Assembly (NCBI GenBank): GCA_016647705.1
Contig: CM028326.1
Span: forward strand, 26,660,901-26,724,900
Direction: 5' to 3'
Origin: Eucommia ulmoides
Taxonomy: Eukaryota > Streptophyta > Magnoliopsida > Garryales > Eucommiaceae
Length of the DNA stretch: 64,000 nucleotides
Shown here: positions 34,047-47,100 of the stretch, one piece after another
Layout of the letters: each line of letters begins with the position of its first letter
Position numbering within the stretch: the first letter of the stretch is position 1
Notes under the pieces: model-generated
What the model was told of the DNA's origin: nothing
The model's database searches: none
Seen by the model: the letters and a program-made list of their open reading frames with translations, nothing else
Translations under genes and position numbers: made by a program

Positions 34047-34901
34047 TTATGTGGAGTGACCTCGATCTTGGTGGAACTCACAGTATTGGGTCATCGATCT
34101 CCCGACCGGACTTCTTCTCAGGGAAGGTGGAGGAGGGAAGAAGTCTTGCCCTGAGTTTTCTGTAAAGATGGTGGCCACTAAGGCCGTAAGTGGGGTGAAC
34201 TCTGGTTGGTGACGCCTTAGAGGAAGAATTGGCCTCCTGTCTCTGGGCAGGGGTCTAAAACTCCCTTCAGCTCGTAATCTTCTCAAGTCTTTGGCTTGAT
34301 TCGAACCTTCATTCCCTGGTTCATTCGGTTTGTTTACTCCATCCTATCCTCTCCTGGTTGCAGTACGGAGGTCAACACCATGGAATCTTGTCCCACGGTC
34401 TAGAGCTTGATCGAGTGTGAGCGTAGAATTGGAGCAGAGATCGTAGGATAATCTCTAATGCTAGAGCCCGTCAACAAAGGCATTTAGCACAACAGCATCA
34501 GGAAGGTCATCGCACAAATTTGCTTCTCGGTTGAAATGCTCAACGTAATCATCCAAAGATTCAGTGGGCTCTTGCCGAAGAGTGAGGATATGAGCCATAG
34601 TCCTTGGCCTCTGCCGGGAAAGGTTGAAATGAGCCAGGAACAACTGCTTGAGTTCCCTGAAGGTGGAGATGGACGCTGGCCTCAAACTTTGGAACCGCGA
34701 TCTTGCAGCACCTATAAGGGTGATGGGAAAGGCTCTACACCATAAAGCTACAAAGGTCATCTGCATGTCCATATGAGACTTGAACATAGACATGTGGTTA
34801 ATGGGATCTGAAGTCCCATCATACGAACTCATCTGGGGTTGAGTGAACTGCCTCGACGCTACTTCTTCTAGATGCTTATCCACAAAAGGAGAATTCACCA
34901 C
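34047..34901 (-). pseudogene. Gypsy gag remnant
   Basis: Contains a retrotransposon gag signature (SYDGTSDPINHMSMFKSHMD, FRELKQLFLAHFN, EPTESLDDYVEHFNREA) and, nearer the left end, a CEFHQDRGHST motif like the tail of plant Gypsy gag. Part of the 27178-36468 element. Fossil, not expected to make a working protein. Confidence 0.8.
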
Positions 34902-35670
34902 TAGAATAACACCCAGTCCTACCTGGCCTCCTTACACCTCTTGAAAATGGGCTTCCATGTTGGCCAGGCGACGTTCCATAGCCTCCCCTACTCAAGGCTC
35001 TCCCTGGATCTGACTGTCCACAACTCGGGCAGTAGGGTGATGAGAGAGAGGTGAATAGGAGTCAACCTCACACTCACGCCGACCTCTATGATTAGACCTG
35101 CCAGGCTAATGAAGAGCTCGATCATTAGGGGATACCAACATATCCCTTGGCACAAATTCACGTAGTGGTGGAGGTGGAGATCTCGACATTGCAGGGGGGA
35201 CCTCTCCGGCCTACAACCTCAGGATTGCGAGGCGGAGGGCGGCCCTCGGGCTTTTGCCCATTCGGAGTGTCCATAAAAACATCGTGGTCTTGAGGTAGCC
35301 CCTTGGGTGTTGCGGGCTGGAGGGCTGGTCCACCTTGAGCAGAGGGAGGTGGAGAACGCGCAAGGACAAATTATACATTAGACTTGAACTCTTACATTTA
35401 GCGCTCAAGGAGATCAACCCGAGATGCCTCCACAACTCCTGAGGTCTGTCCCGCAGCCCCAGGAAGAGTAGATGGTTCTGCCTGACCATGGGGGGCAGTT
35501 ATCTTGGTTGGTGGGAGCTGGGAAGTATACACTTGGATTTTTCAACATGTCTTCTCGTTCTTTTGTTTTGTATCTATCTAATTGGATCTTGTGATCACTC
35601 AAGCTCAACTGAGCAGAGAGCAGTGATCAGGGAAAGACTTTTTGCATAGTTCTCACAGACGGCGCCAAAC

Positions 35671-36468
35671 TGTTGGTTCATAAAACTGGTACACACCTCA
35701 AGTATGGTCCAGTCGGATGACGGGTGGGTCCTCCTGCTAAGGTGGAGTCGTCGGTTGAAAATTTTTCAAGTAAGATGCGTTGGGTCCTGGAGGAATTGAC
35801 CTGCTATGTCCAGAGTCTTGCTCCTCAGGAAGTGTACCAGCAGAAGGCTCCAACCAAAGTTTATCCCGGTGAAGCTCCTCCGACTTGGTAATCAGTGCTC
35901 AGAGAGAAAAGACACAGTAATGCGGTAAGTAAACAAATAAACTTACTCATAATCTAAGTGTATTCAAGCGTACCTCAGGCTTGCATAGCCCCCGATATAT
36001 ATAGGAGTTAGAGATGATTAGTCGGGTCTAAACACGGTTAATTAGTCAAAATCCTGTGTTTAGCCAATAATCTGGGGCGTTTAGGAGATAATCATTGGGT
36101 TTGGGCTTTTAGGCCCATTTGGAAAAGCCCACAAGACTTTACCAGGCCCGTGGTGGTGAGTCGGTAGAGGAAGGCAGAGATCTGTGGAGTCCTGGAGAAG
36201 AAACGAACCAGAAGGGGGAGTCAGTTAAGGAAAATGACTGAGTCCCTGAAATTGATTGTCTAGGGCGCGGCACAGAGCTCAGAGTGGCATACCCCTATGG
36301 GCTCTTCACTTCTCCCTGGATGCAAATGAGATTCCAGGGAGGAATCATGATCCACGTATGTTCCAGCATGGCGTTGTAGATTCCGGAACGCGTCCCTAGC
36401 ACTACGAGGACGGACATGTGGCTGGGTCATAAGTGCTAACCTAAAGGTACCCAAAAATACCCTCATCA
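35671..36468 (-). repeat. Gypsy LTR (right copy)
   Basis: 798 bp, pairs with 27178-27975. The primer-binding region lies immediately to its left on the minus strand. Confidence 0.9.
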
Positions 36469-36473
36469 ATATG

Positions 36474-36843
36474 TAAAATTGCATATTTATCCTCCAAATT
36501 TGTGAAAACTAAAGGTCAATGTTTTTACCTATTTATACATATTATATAAATATTATATATTTGTGACTCTAATTATTCAAAGTTAAAGTATTTTTTTTTC
36601 ATTCATATCTATAAGTAAAATCATAAATTTATTATTAAAAAAAAATAAAACTAAAAGTTCATTTTTTTTTTTATTTTTTAAAATAAATGCATTTAATATT
36701 TCTATATATTTTATAGTAATAATGTATATGTAAACATATAGACAATTTTTTTTGTATAATAATTTTATACACAAAGTAGATTTACAAATTGAACTTAAAA
36801 TTTTAAAAATTGTTCTACCATTTTTGTATTGCATACTTAAAAT
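36474..36843. other. Intergenic AT-rich DNA
   Basis: No gene or named element seen. One short minus-strand open frame (36583-36834) is low-complexity. Confidence 0.55.
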
Positions 36844-37585
36844 TAGGGATGTAAACGAACTGAGCTCCTAAAAATGTTCGTTTAATAATTGAGCCAAGTC
36901 AAGCTTGTTCGCGAGCCGCTCGATTTTTATTCGCGAACAAAACCTAAACGAGCCAAGCTTGTTCGCGAGCTCATTTTATATTCACGAGCTCAACCGTGTC
37001 AAGCTACAACCCTAATGCCGCCTTCGACGCGATCTGGTACTCTCTCTCTCTCTCTCGACTTCTGTCGCATTATTCATTCAGAATAATGTTTGTTCCTTTA
37101 TTTTTTGTAAAATCTGCTTAAATTTTCATTTAGATTCCTTTATTTTTTGGTGTAGTGGATTCCTTGATCTAGTGTTTGTTCCTCAAACATGCTTTTAATT
37201 ATATAAAAACGGAAAAATCGTGTTTCTTTGTGTGCAAATGTGGAATCTTGTTATTTTTGTTGTGTGCGGAACTTGGATTTGGATTGTTATTTTGTGTATG
37301 GATCGGATTATGATTCTTGATTGTTTTAAGGTGTAGAATGAATTGTTCTTTGAATTTACAACTGAAAATTTAAGGTGTAGAATGAATTGTTTTTCCCTAA
37401 AAACTTGTTCCAATATTGGCAGTAAAAAACAGTCCCACCCCCCTTCCTTCTTTCTGTTTCTGTTCCCAATTTTCACAGGTTTCTATTTCTGTTTCAAGAA
37501 CAAAAATGGAAATTAGGGAACAAAATATAGTTTCTATTCTCTTCTCAGGTTTCTGTTTCTGTTTCAAGTTTTATGGCAATAGAGG

Positions 37586-39292
37586 TGGTAGGGCTTAAAA
37601 TACACCGCTACTTACACTCACAAGTATACGAGGTCTAAGTTTTAGTATAGTGTGATCATGAAATATCGGGTTATCGTATCCACAGGGATTAGTGTCGTTA
37701 CTATCGAATACCGCGTTTGTCGTGACCTAATTTTATTTAGGCAAAAAACAAATGTAATTAATTAATTAAACTAATACTAATATAACCTAAATTAACTACA
37801 CTAATATGCTAATATGTTTTAGGGTGAGGAATTGCCTAGGGATTAACGTGTTTACAAATACGTGTTCGATCTCGATTTAGTCACGTTTACGGTGTTCGAC
37901 CTATTCGACAATATCGGTACGTAAACTCCATCGCCACCTCTTCCGAGTGTAAGACGGGGGAATACATGACTTCGAGTCAATGAAGAATTCCCCCTCAACG
38001 TCTTAACGACCCTAGGTCACGTGAGTCTCGCCCAGCGTCATTGATTGCACACAATCCAACTCCCTCCTGGGTTATTGGATCGTCGCGTTGTATTTACCCT
38101 ATCGACAATCTCCGTTCTAAAACTCCCTCGCCACCTCTTCCGAGTGTAAGACGAGGGATATAGAGCAACTTTGAGTCAATGATAAGTCACTCTCAACGTC
38201 TTAACGACCCTAGGTAGCGTGTGTCTTACCCCACGTCATCGATTGTCCACAATTCAAACCCCGACCGGGTTATAGAATCGTGGCGTTTGTTTACCCTAAT
38301 CCAAATTCGGGGTTTGTAAAAACCCCGTATTCTCCATTTACCATTCTAAGCATAATAAACAAACAATATGATAAATACAATCAAATTACGAAGAACATTC
38401 ACAAACGAAACACCGAAATCATCCAAACAACGTATTTATAAATATAGTGTTAATCCCTACTACAATCTATATTTAACTCATGACCATAGCTGCATATACA
38501 ATGAAATAACGAGCTAAACATGCTCACATGATCCTAAGATAAAAAAATAAGGAAAAACAATCGAAGAACTTAGCCTCGTCCGAAGATAAACCGCTAAAAA
38601 CGCTCTACGATCGATTCGCCGTCTTCTCCACTTCGGGATGTGAGCTCCACCTCTAAAACTCCTAAATATACCCTTAGATATATCCTAAGGGGCTCAAAAA
38701 GCCAAGGGGGCAAGAGAGAGACCGGCCAAGGGGGAGGAGATGGGGTATTTATAGCCAAAATATCCTAAAAATATCTAAAAATATCTCAAGACCGTGCAGG
38801 GGAAATCTGCCTAGGCGAAGAAAACTGCGCCTAGGCGGAGTTAGGTCGGTTCGGCTGACCGCCTAGGTGGTGAAGTAGGCGGTGGACTGGGAGAACATTC
38901 TGTTGGATTTTTGCCTAGGCGAAGAAAACTTCGCCTAGGCGAGCGGCTATCAATAGCCCATCTTCATCTTCTGCTGGATTTTCGCCTAGGCGAAGGAAAT
39001 TTCGCCTAGGCGGTCGTCCATTAGTAATATTTTGCTCTTTTCTCAGCTTCTTCACCGCCTAGGCGGTAAGCCTATTTCATCCTTTAGCCTCCGAGCTTGT
39101 TTATCCACCATAACTTCGAACCGCTTTGGTTCGATCTCATCGTTTTCGCTTCAGTTTCCTATCTTTTTGCCCCACACACCTGATTTAATACAAAAATATA
39201 AAAACTAATTAAAACATAATAAAAATAACTATAAACGTAATCGAAAACTAACAAATTCGGATTGGAAATACGTAGGTAATTTACACCTATCA
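37586..39292 (-). mobile_element. Solo LTR (1.7 kb) with CCTAGG palindromes
   Basis: Starts TGGTAGGGC, ends ACACCTATCA, and is flanked by a perfect 5-bp duplication AGAGG (37581-37585 and 39293-39297). It lacks any internal domain, so it is a solo LTR. It is related along its length to 30444-31838 and, in part, to 16616-17340. A direct repeat of about 200 bp (CGACAATATCGGTACGTAAA and CGACAATCTCCGTTCTAAAA versions) lies at 37910-38110 and 38100-38300. 38800-39070 holds a cluster of TTCGCCTAGGCGAAG-like palindromes. Confidence 0.8.
38800..39070. repeat. Cluster of GCCTAGGCG palindromes
   Basis: About eight copies of CCTAGG in extended palindromes (CGCCTAGGCG, TTCGCCTAGGCGAA, CCGCCTAGGCGG) within 270 bp. 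Weaker versions occur at the same place in the related LTRs (31470-31640 and 33655-33830, for example CACCGCCTAGGCGGTGG). Confidence 0.85.
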
Positions 39293-40237
39293 AGAGGCAA
39301 AACAAACCAAAAATAGAAAGCTACAGGTCTTAAATATATTGCTTTGAATAGAAACATTTTGTTATGTTTTTTTGTTTTTAATAAGAGATATATGAAAGTG
39401 AAACAAATGGTTGCAACTAAAAGGAAATATTATTCATTTGGTGCAGAGTAAAATATTTAGACAACATGTTTACATTATCTGTTCATAATGTCTCGTGTTC
39501 TAAAAATTAGTGCATTCTATGGAAGCTATGTTAACCTAAAATGTAAACTATATGCTGAAATAGTTTTAGGTCATGAATGAAGATGCTAGAATGGTCCTCA
39601 GTGATTTGGACTACTTGGTTGGATAGAGCTACTGTAATGGTTTGACTACTTTTGGACTGCTTTGGACAGAGCTGGTTTGGACATTCTCTATTGTGTAATG
39701 GTTTGGATTGGTTTTTGGACAGGTTTTATTTGGTCAAATCTTAATGAGATTGATGTATTGTTGGCTTTTGTGATTTATGTACTGTATTGTAATAGTTTGG
39801 TACTGGGTTGGAGTTTGGTCATGTGTTTTATTTGGTCATCTGAGCAGGTATTTTATTTGGTCATATGACCATGTGTTTTAAAGTCATCTTTAACACATGA
39901 ATAGGTAAATTGATTAATGTTTTAAAATGAAGTTTGTATAATTAAATTTATCATCTTTATCAAGCTATTTGAGCTCGAAATAAGTAACGCGCTTTTTGAG
40001 CTCGAGTTCGAGCTTTTCGAGCTCATGTTCGATCTTTTCGAGTTCGAGCTCAAAAGCTCGTTAAATTTAACAAGCTCGAGCTCGAGCTCCATGTTTTTTA
40101 GTCGAGCCAAGTTCGAACGGGCAGTTCAAAGCTCGGCTCGAGCTCGAGCTCGGCTTGTTTAAATTTTACCTTAAATAAACAAGCTTGTATATCTACTACT
40201 TGGCTCGGCTCAGCTCGTTTACACCCTTACCTAAAAG

Positions 40238-43200
40238 TAATACTATTTGGCATATATATATAAAAAAAAAAAAAAAAAGAACCTCAAATTATTTAATAGA
40301 AATATAAAATGTAAAAATAATTTTAAAAAATTATCTAACCACAAGCATAATTACAAATATTTAATTTAAGATTTTTTAAATAGTTTTAAAATACATGTTA
40401 AAAATAATAGATGATATTTTTCACTCTATTTAGAACAAAATTTATATTAATTTGATACTTTTGATAGTTATAGATTTTATTTTTGTTCTTTCATAAAAGT
40501 TATAGATTTATTTTTCTACTTTCATAATAGTTATAAATTTTATTTTTTGTACTTTCATACATTTTGTGGGATTATTATCATCAGTAATTTATTTTTTTAA
40601 TTATAACATATAAAAATAAATCAACAGTGTTAACTAACTGTGATTGACTCTACGACTATTATATGACTTATTTGGTCATTTTAATTATGATGTTTTCAAA
40701 TGTGTTGTGTACTCAAATTTACATTCTCAATATTTTGCTGCTAAATTTATTTCATCAACTATATTATTTTATTTTTTATCAAAACACATAAAAAAAATAT
40801 ATATACAAGAGCATGCATCGTAAACAGCTTCAAAATCACAGTTATTGTCTATGGAAGTATCTTTCATCTTTTGATCATATTATGTGCACATGCTTATTAT
40901 TAGTAGTGGGGGTGTAAATCGGTAGGTCGGATCGGGGTTGAAGGATTTCAGTCAATTGACCTGAAGAAAAATTTCGACAGCTCCCCGAATTGAAAACGAC
41001 CATGTGGCCTTGGTACCCCGGTCTAATTCGGGGTTGGTCAGGGTTGGTTATGTCAGTCGGTTGTCGGGTAACAAGAACAAAAGACAAAGATGAAATACTA
41101 AATATTTGTAGATTTGATTTTTTTTGAAAATTTGAGATAAAGAAGGAGAAATAATCAAGAAACATAGTAAAGAATTAGGAAAAAAAAACTTACAGATCAT
41201 CAGATCGAAGCAGGAGATAAAGAAGGAACAAGAGATTGAAACAGTGATGAACAACAATATTGCCAGAATTATCAACGACGAGATTATTAGGGTTTGATAG
41301 ACGTAGGATTATTAGATGACACAGGAATCATCGACGTAAGAATCATTGAGGAATTATCTATTAGGGTTTGATAGACGACGATGGCTCTGGGATTGAGAGA
41401 GAGGGGGGCGGGAGGAGGAGGAGGGCAACAGCCGTGGGGATGAAATTTGGAAAATGAATAATCTAAATCTGATTAGGGTTATATTTATATATGGGGTCTT
41501 TCCGTAATATACCATGTTTCATGGGGTATTTGGTAAATATATATTATTAGGGTTTACGGTTTGGTCAAGTTTCGGTGCATCAGGTATGGGTGGATAGGTA
41601 CCCGAGACGAAGTGTTTTTGGGTTCAGATGGGTTAGGTTCGGGTGGAAGAAAAAAAAACTATTTATAACTGACCGACCCCGCCATCGGGTCGGACAAGTA
41701 GGGCGGAGTGGGTTGGATTTTCAAATAACACCATTAATTAGTAGACATGATAAATTCCTCTTGTAGTATATTTATGTTTTTTTTTTTTTCTTCTTATCAT
41801 CATTTAATTTAGAGCATAATATTTGTATTCAACTTAATTTCAATTTTTTAGTTAACTATAACCTTACCATTTCTTTTTACTTCCATTAATTGTTTTAAAC
41901 AAGTTTCAACATTTAATATTATAAAAAATAAGAAATTTTTATATATTATATTTCTTTATTGATTTTAAAAATAATAATTAATATGCATATTTTCAGTGTG
42001 ATCTTTAATGAACAAATAATGTAAAAATTTACAAGTATGTCAAAAAAAAAAAAAAAGAGGGCACGTGACCCTCATGTGCTCTCTACCTAGTCTTTGTATA
42101 ATTCCAAACTAAACAATACATGCAAGCCAAAAAAAAAAAAAAAAGAAAAAAGAATACACACATAAAGCATATCCTCAAAAAATTGGAATTTTATTTTATT
42201 TTTTTCTAAAAAGATAAAATTAGAATTGTTCTATTTTTTACTGACTAATTGATTAGTAAATAAATAAATAAATTAATTTCACCATTCAACTTTTAGTATG
42301 AACCTAATAGATCACACACAATAGAGAATTGAAGGTAGAAGAGTCATTGAAAAAGAAATGGATAGTAATGCTAAATTAGAAAGTTCGAATATCAAACAGT
42401 AAATACCAAAAAAAAAAAAAAAAAAGGGTCTTGGGTTTGCCCTAGACAATCTTTATAAGGTGGAAGACCGTGATGACTGCCAACCCAAATTAAAGTTTTG
42501 GCCACTCCCTGCAGGTTTTGGCCTCCATGTTTCTCAAAGACAATCAATCTTATTTTGTCTGTAGGATTTTATTTTTCAATTTCACCTACTGATTCGAATT
42601 TTACTAACCCTGGATTTAAATCAAAGTTATTTTAGAGTATTAAGATTAGATTCACTCTTAGAAATTCTAAGAACACTTTTCTACCGAAAATCCTTTGTGT
42701 GGATATTGTTAGATGTAAGACATTTGTGTCATTTTTTAGAGAATCAATTCTCTGCATCGATATTGTTCGTCATAATAGCCTTATCAGATCACACTTTGAA
42801 AATTATCAGTTTTGAGGCTGAAACACGAAAAAAGGTAATCAATATATATATGATTTAATGTTGTCTACTTTATTATTTTAATATTAATACGGATAGATTT
42901 GGCTTTAAGTTATTGGATATTAATTGTGATATAAATTTATATATTCTATTGTGTAAATATGTTCAACATCCGATCCCTATAGTTTGAATGCCCACATCGT
43001 TTGTTTTAACCTTTAGCTCTCATGTATTTACATCTGATTTGTGGGTAGATACTTTGAGAAAAATCAAATTTTCAAAAGGAAAAAACTGACTAGCAGTTGT
43101 AGGTGTCAAAGGTCCTGATTTTTTGCAACAGTAACATCAACTATTTAGTTGATTTTTATTTATTTTTAATCAGAAGGCCATTATTATGCACAAAATTATG

Positions 43201-44155
43201 AGGGAAGAAAACCTAGAAAATACTGAAAAATATATACTTAGGATTTAAGAGATAAGGAAAAATATTATGAGAAAAACACTTCGAAATCTTCTACTAAAAA
43301 CTAAACAGTCCTCGATCTAAGTTTTTCAGTTGGAGGCCTGAGGTTCAACATGGTTTAATCTTTCCAACCGAAATTCGGTAAGATCAATCTAGTTTCCAAT
43401 TAGGTTTAAATCGTTGTTGATTATCGTTTAATATGTAAAGTAGATTTGAATTGGTTTGTGCAAGATCTAAAAACTCAGTAGGATAAATTTGCATGTTTGC
43501 TTTACTTGATTAATTACTTTTATGCTATATTGATCTTATTTATAAATCAAGTATTTGTAATTAAGATTCCTCCAAGTTCATATATCGTGATAATATTTTT
43601 TTGTACTGAAATTATCTCTGAATTGATTCATTCTAAAACCTAGAAATACTAGTAGATTTAACTGTAAATAAATCATTTTATCGAGTAAACAAGTTTTGAG
43701 AATCATCTTTATTGATTTTGGATAATTGAATCATAAATTGAAAGTTTTACACGTGTAATATTCCAAAATAAGATAATGATTATTAATTTTAATACAATAT
43801 ATTTGATAGGGAAGAACTCAAACTGCCGACGTGATTTAATCACACTAAAATCTTAAATTCCCCAGTACCTATTGAAAGGGATAACCTATAATCATTCATT
43901 ATTCTTTATTATCTTATTATTGAGTGGTTAATCTTTTAAGAAATAAGATCGTTGAACGAAATTAAAATAAAAAAATTGTGCTTTAAAGATAGAAAAATCA
44001 AATCTAGAAAATGTGTCAAACCCTTATACATATATTTTTTTTTTTCTTTGAGTTGTCTAATTGTATACTTGTTCTTCATTTTCACTCTTGTACTTCATTT
44101 GTATATCTATCATTTTGAGTGACATTGTATTGGAGCACAAACACTAGAGAGATAT
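40238..44155. other. Gene-poor AT-rich region
   Basis: No convincing gene. 40905-41745 has GC-richer ends (GGTGTAAATCGGTAGGTCGG at the left, CCATCGGGTCGGACAAGTAG at the right) that may be a diverged hAT-like or other repeat, but I could not prove its borders. 42060-42520 and 42960-44130 contain unique-looking AT-rich DNA and poly-A runs. No RNA gene seen. Confidence 0.5.
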
Positions 44156-47100
44156 TGAAAACGGATCTCAAGTTTTTCATACATTCTCTAAAATTATACA
44201 AGAGTATATATAGAGCTTTATTCTAGAACATCTCCAGAATCAATCTATTACAGAATCTAAATTAGGAAGCTATTACAAAATTTAGTAAAGTATATTTTCA
44301 ACCTTATTTAACACTCCCCCTGAAGTTGACGCATGTATGTCCTACATGTCCAATTTGTCTAATTTTTTTAAGAATACTTGATTTGAGACTACTTTGATGA
44401 GGATATGAGTCAACTGATCCTTTGATCGAATCTTAGACAATTCCATAATCTTTTCATACAACTTTTCCTTGATGAAAAATCTGTCGACCTCGACATACTT
44501 TGTACGGTCATGTTGAACTAGGTTATGTGCGATGTCACATGCTGTTTTATTGTCACAAAATAATTAGATAGGTTGCTCATATAGGTAACCTAGACTTTGT
44601 AAAAAGAGTCTTATCCATAATGTCTCACACAGTACATTTGTCAAACCTCTGAATTCAATTTCTACACTTGAACGAGTTACGACATTTTGTTTTTTGTTTT
44701 TCCATGTCACAATGTTACCTCCTAAAAAGGTAAAGTATCTAGAAGTAGATCGTCTGTCACCCACATCACCAGCCCAATCGGCATCGATATAGGCTTTTAT
44801 ACTTTGATGGTCTGTATTTTTAGTGAATAATACTCATTTTCTTGGAACAAAGTTTAGGTACCTCAAAATGTGCATAACTGTCAGGATTATGCATAAATTG
44901 GCTGACAATACTCAAGGCATAAGTCAAATCTGGTTTGGTATGAGATAAGTACACAATCTCTCTACAAGTCTTTGGTATCTTCCTTTATCAACTGGTACAT
45001 GCTTGAGCTCAACACATAGCTTTAGACCTTCTTCTACTAATGTATCAACTGGTTGACATGCTGACATATAGTCTTTTGTAATAGATCTAAAGCATATTTT
45101 CTTGGAGACAGAACTATCCATTTGTTAGATCGGAATACTTTAATCTCAAGAAAATATTTTAGAGGGCCTAGATCTTTCATTTCAAATTCTTTGGACAAGT
45201 AATTTTGCAAGATGTTTTTTTTCATTAGGATCATTTCTTGTAACCATCATATCATCCATATATACAATGAGCATAATTATCTTACCTTACTCCCTTTTGA
45301 GGAAAAGAGTATGATTTGAGTTACTTTGATGGTAGCCAAAGGCTATCATAGATTTTGTGAACATTTCAAACCATGCTTTAGGAGACCATTTCAACTCATA
45401 TAATGATTTCTTTAGTTTACGAACCTTTTGGCTGTATTTTTTGGGTATTATGCATCTTGGTAGGAGATCCATGTAGACTTATTTAGATAATTCACCATGT
45501 AAAAATGAATTATTCACATCAAATTGTTATAAGGGTCAATCCCAGTTTGTAGCTAAAGACAGTAAAACACGAATTGTGTTGATTTTGGCTACAGGTGCAA
45601 ATATTTTTGTGTAATCAATCCCGTAGGTTTGAATGTATCCCTTTGCTACTAGTCTCGCTTTAAAGCGTTCAATTGTGCCATCAGCCTTGTACTTCACGGT
45701 GTAAATCCACTGACATCCAACTGGTTTTTTCCTGGTGGATGATTAACTAGTTCTCATGTTTTATTTTATTTTTTTCTAGAGATTTCATATCCTCTTTCAT
45801 AGCTGCTTTCCACCTAGGATCAGATAAGGCTTCATGTACACTGTTAGGAATAGATATAGTATATAATTGATTCACAAATGACATGTTTGATTCTAACAAA
45901 CGATAGTTGGATACATAATGACTCACGTGATATTTTACTTTACTAAAGAGTTCAGGTTTATATCTGGATTTAGGAATATCTCTCATATGACGTTGTGGTA
46001 ACTGTCTTCTGTGTGGCTTAGGAACATCTTCAGTAAATGTTTGGTGTGATATGTCGACCGGGGATGGAGCATGAACCTTGATTTTTGGTTGAGTTGGAAA
46101 ATGATCCACTTCCTTAGTTATTTGGTTCTCATCACGATTTTGATCTAATATCATACCACTTAAATCCAGGTCACCCATTTCCTCATTTTATTTTAGTCTG
46201 TGAGTCAATACTACTAGAATCAATGTTATATCAATTATCTCCAAGTTGCCCTCATCTTGGTGATTATAATTTAGAATTCGAATTTCTTTTTAGTACTCTC
46301 CCTAAAATTCAGGTTTGGAGAAGTACATTGTATCTTCATGGAAAAAAACATCTATCGTGATAAATAGTTGACATGTTGGAGGATGATAACACTAATATCC
46401 CTTTTGATGTGTCGCATACCCAACAAAAACACATCTCAATGCTTGAGGAGTTAACTTGGTGCTTTGATATTTGTGTAGATGTTCAAGCACCATACATCCA
46501 AAGACATGAGGAGTTAAACTTAAGGCAGTTGGAGCAACAATCTTACCATTAAGAGTTTGGGACAGTGTTTTGAAATTGAGGGAGCCGGAAGATACCCGAT
46601 TGATTAAATAAGTTGTAGACGTTAAAGCCTCTCCCCAATAAGAAAAATGCGTATGGGCTTCGATTAGTAAAACTCGAGTAATCGCCAACAAGTGTCGATT
46701 TTTTTGCTCGGCCACCCCGCTCTGTTAAGGCGTAGTGGAATAAGAGGTGTGATGGATCATTTCTTATGCTTTCAAATAATATTGAAATTCAGTACTCTAA
46801 TATCGCACCATTGTCACTGTGAAGAATTTGGATCTTTTTATTGTACCGTGTTTCAATCTTTTTATGAAACTTTTGGAATATCGAGTTCACTTCACTTTTG
46901 GATTTCATAAAGTAAAGTCATGTCTCCTGGTACTATCATCAATAAACATTACAAATCAACGTGACCCACCCAAAGTAGTAATTTTTTATGGACCCCAGAC
47001 ATCAGAATGAATAATCATAAATGGAAGTGGACTTTTATTCAATCGTAATGGAAACGAAGAACGATGGCTTTTTGCAAGTTCACAAGTATCACACTAAAAA

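Larger units (their letters stand above)
27178..36468 (-). mobile_element. Ty3/Gypsy LTR retrotransposon relic
   Basis: LTRs of 798 bp at 27178-27975 and 35671-36468 start TGTTGGT and end CCCTCATCA. The whole is flanked by a 5-bp target duplication ATATG (27173-27177 and 36469-36473). It reads on the minus strand: the primer-binding region (TTTGGCGCCGTCTGTG) adjoins the right LTR and a purine tract adjoins the left. A gag region is recognisable at 34047-34901. I see no clear protease, reverse transcriptase or integrase in the remaining 2.5 kb, so it may be a gag-only, non-autonomous form. A second LTR element is nested at 30444-33997. Broken. The LTRs differ at roughly one base in seven by eye, which suggests an old insertion. 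Confidence 0.88.
36844..40229. mobile_element. hAT-like element with GAGCTCGAGCT-rich ends
   Basis: Left end TAGGGATGTAAACGAACTGA and right end (reverse complement) TAAGGGTGTAAACGAGCTGA form terminal inverted repeats. Both are followed by subterminal clusters of GAGCTCGAG and AAGCTTGTTCGCGAGC motifs (36870-36995 and 39965-40200). Flanks CTTAAAAT and CCTAAAAG agree at 6 of 8 bases, compatible with an old 8-bp hAT duplication. No transposase is visible in the arms. It is interrupted by a solo LTR at 37586-39292; without it the element is about 1.7 kb. Confidence 0.65.

Noticed and set aside
40905-41745. Possible hAT-like element with GGTGTAAATCGG end
   Set aside because: The right border and inverted repeats could not be shown, so it is mentioned only in the intergenic entry.
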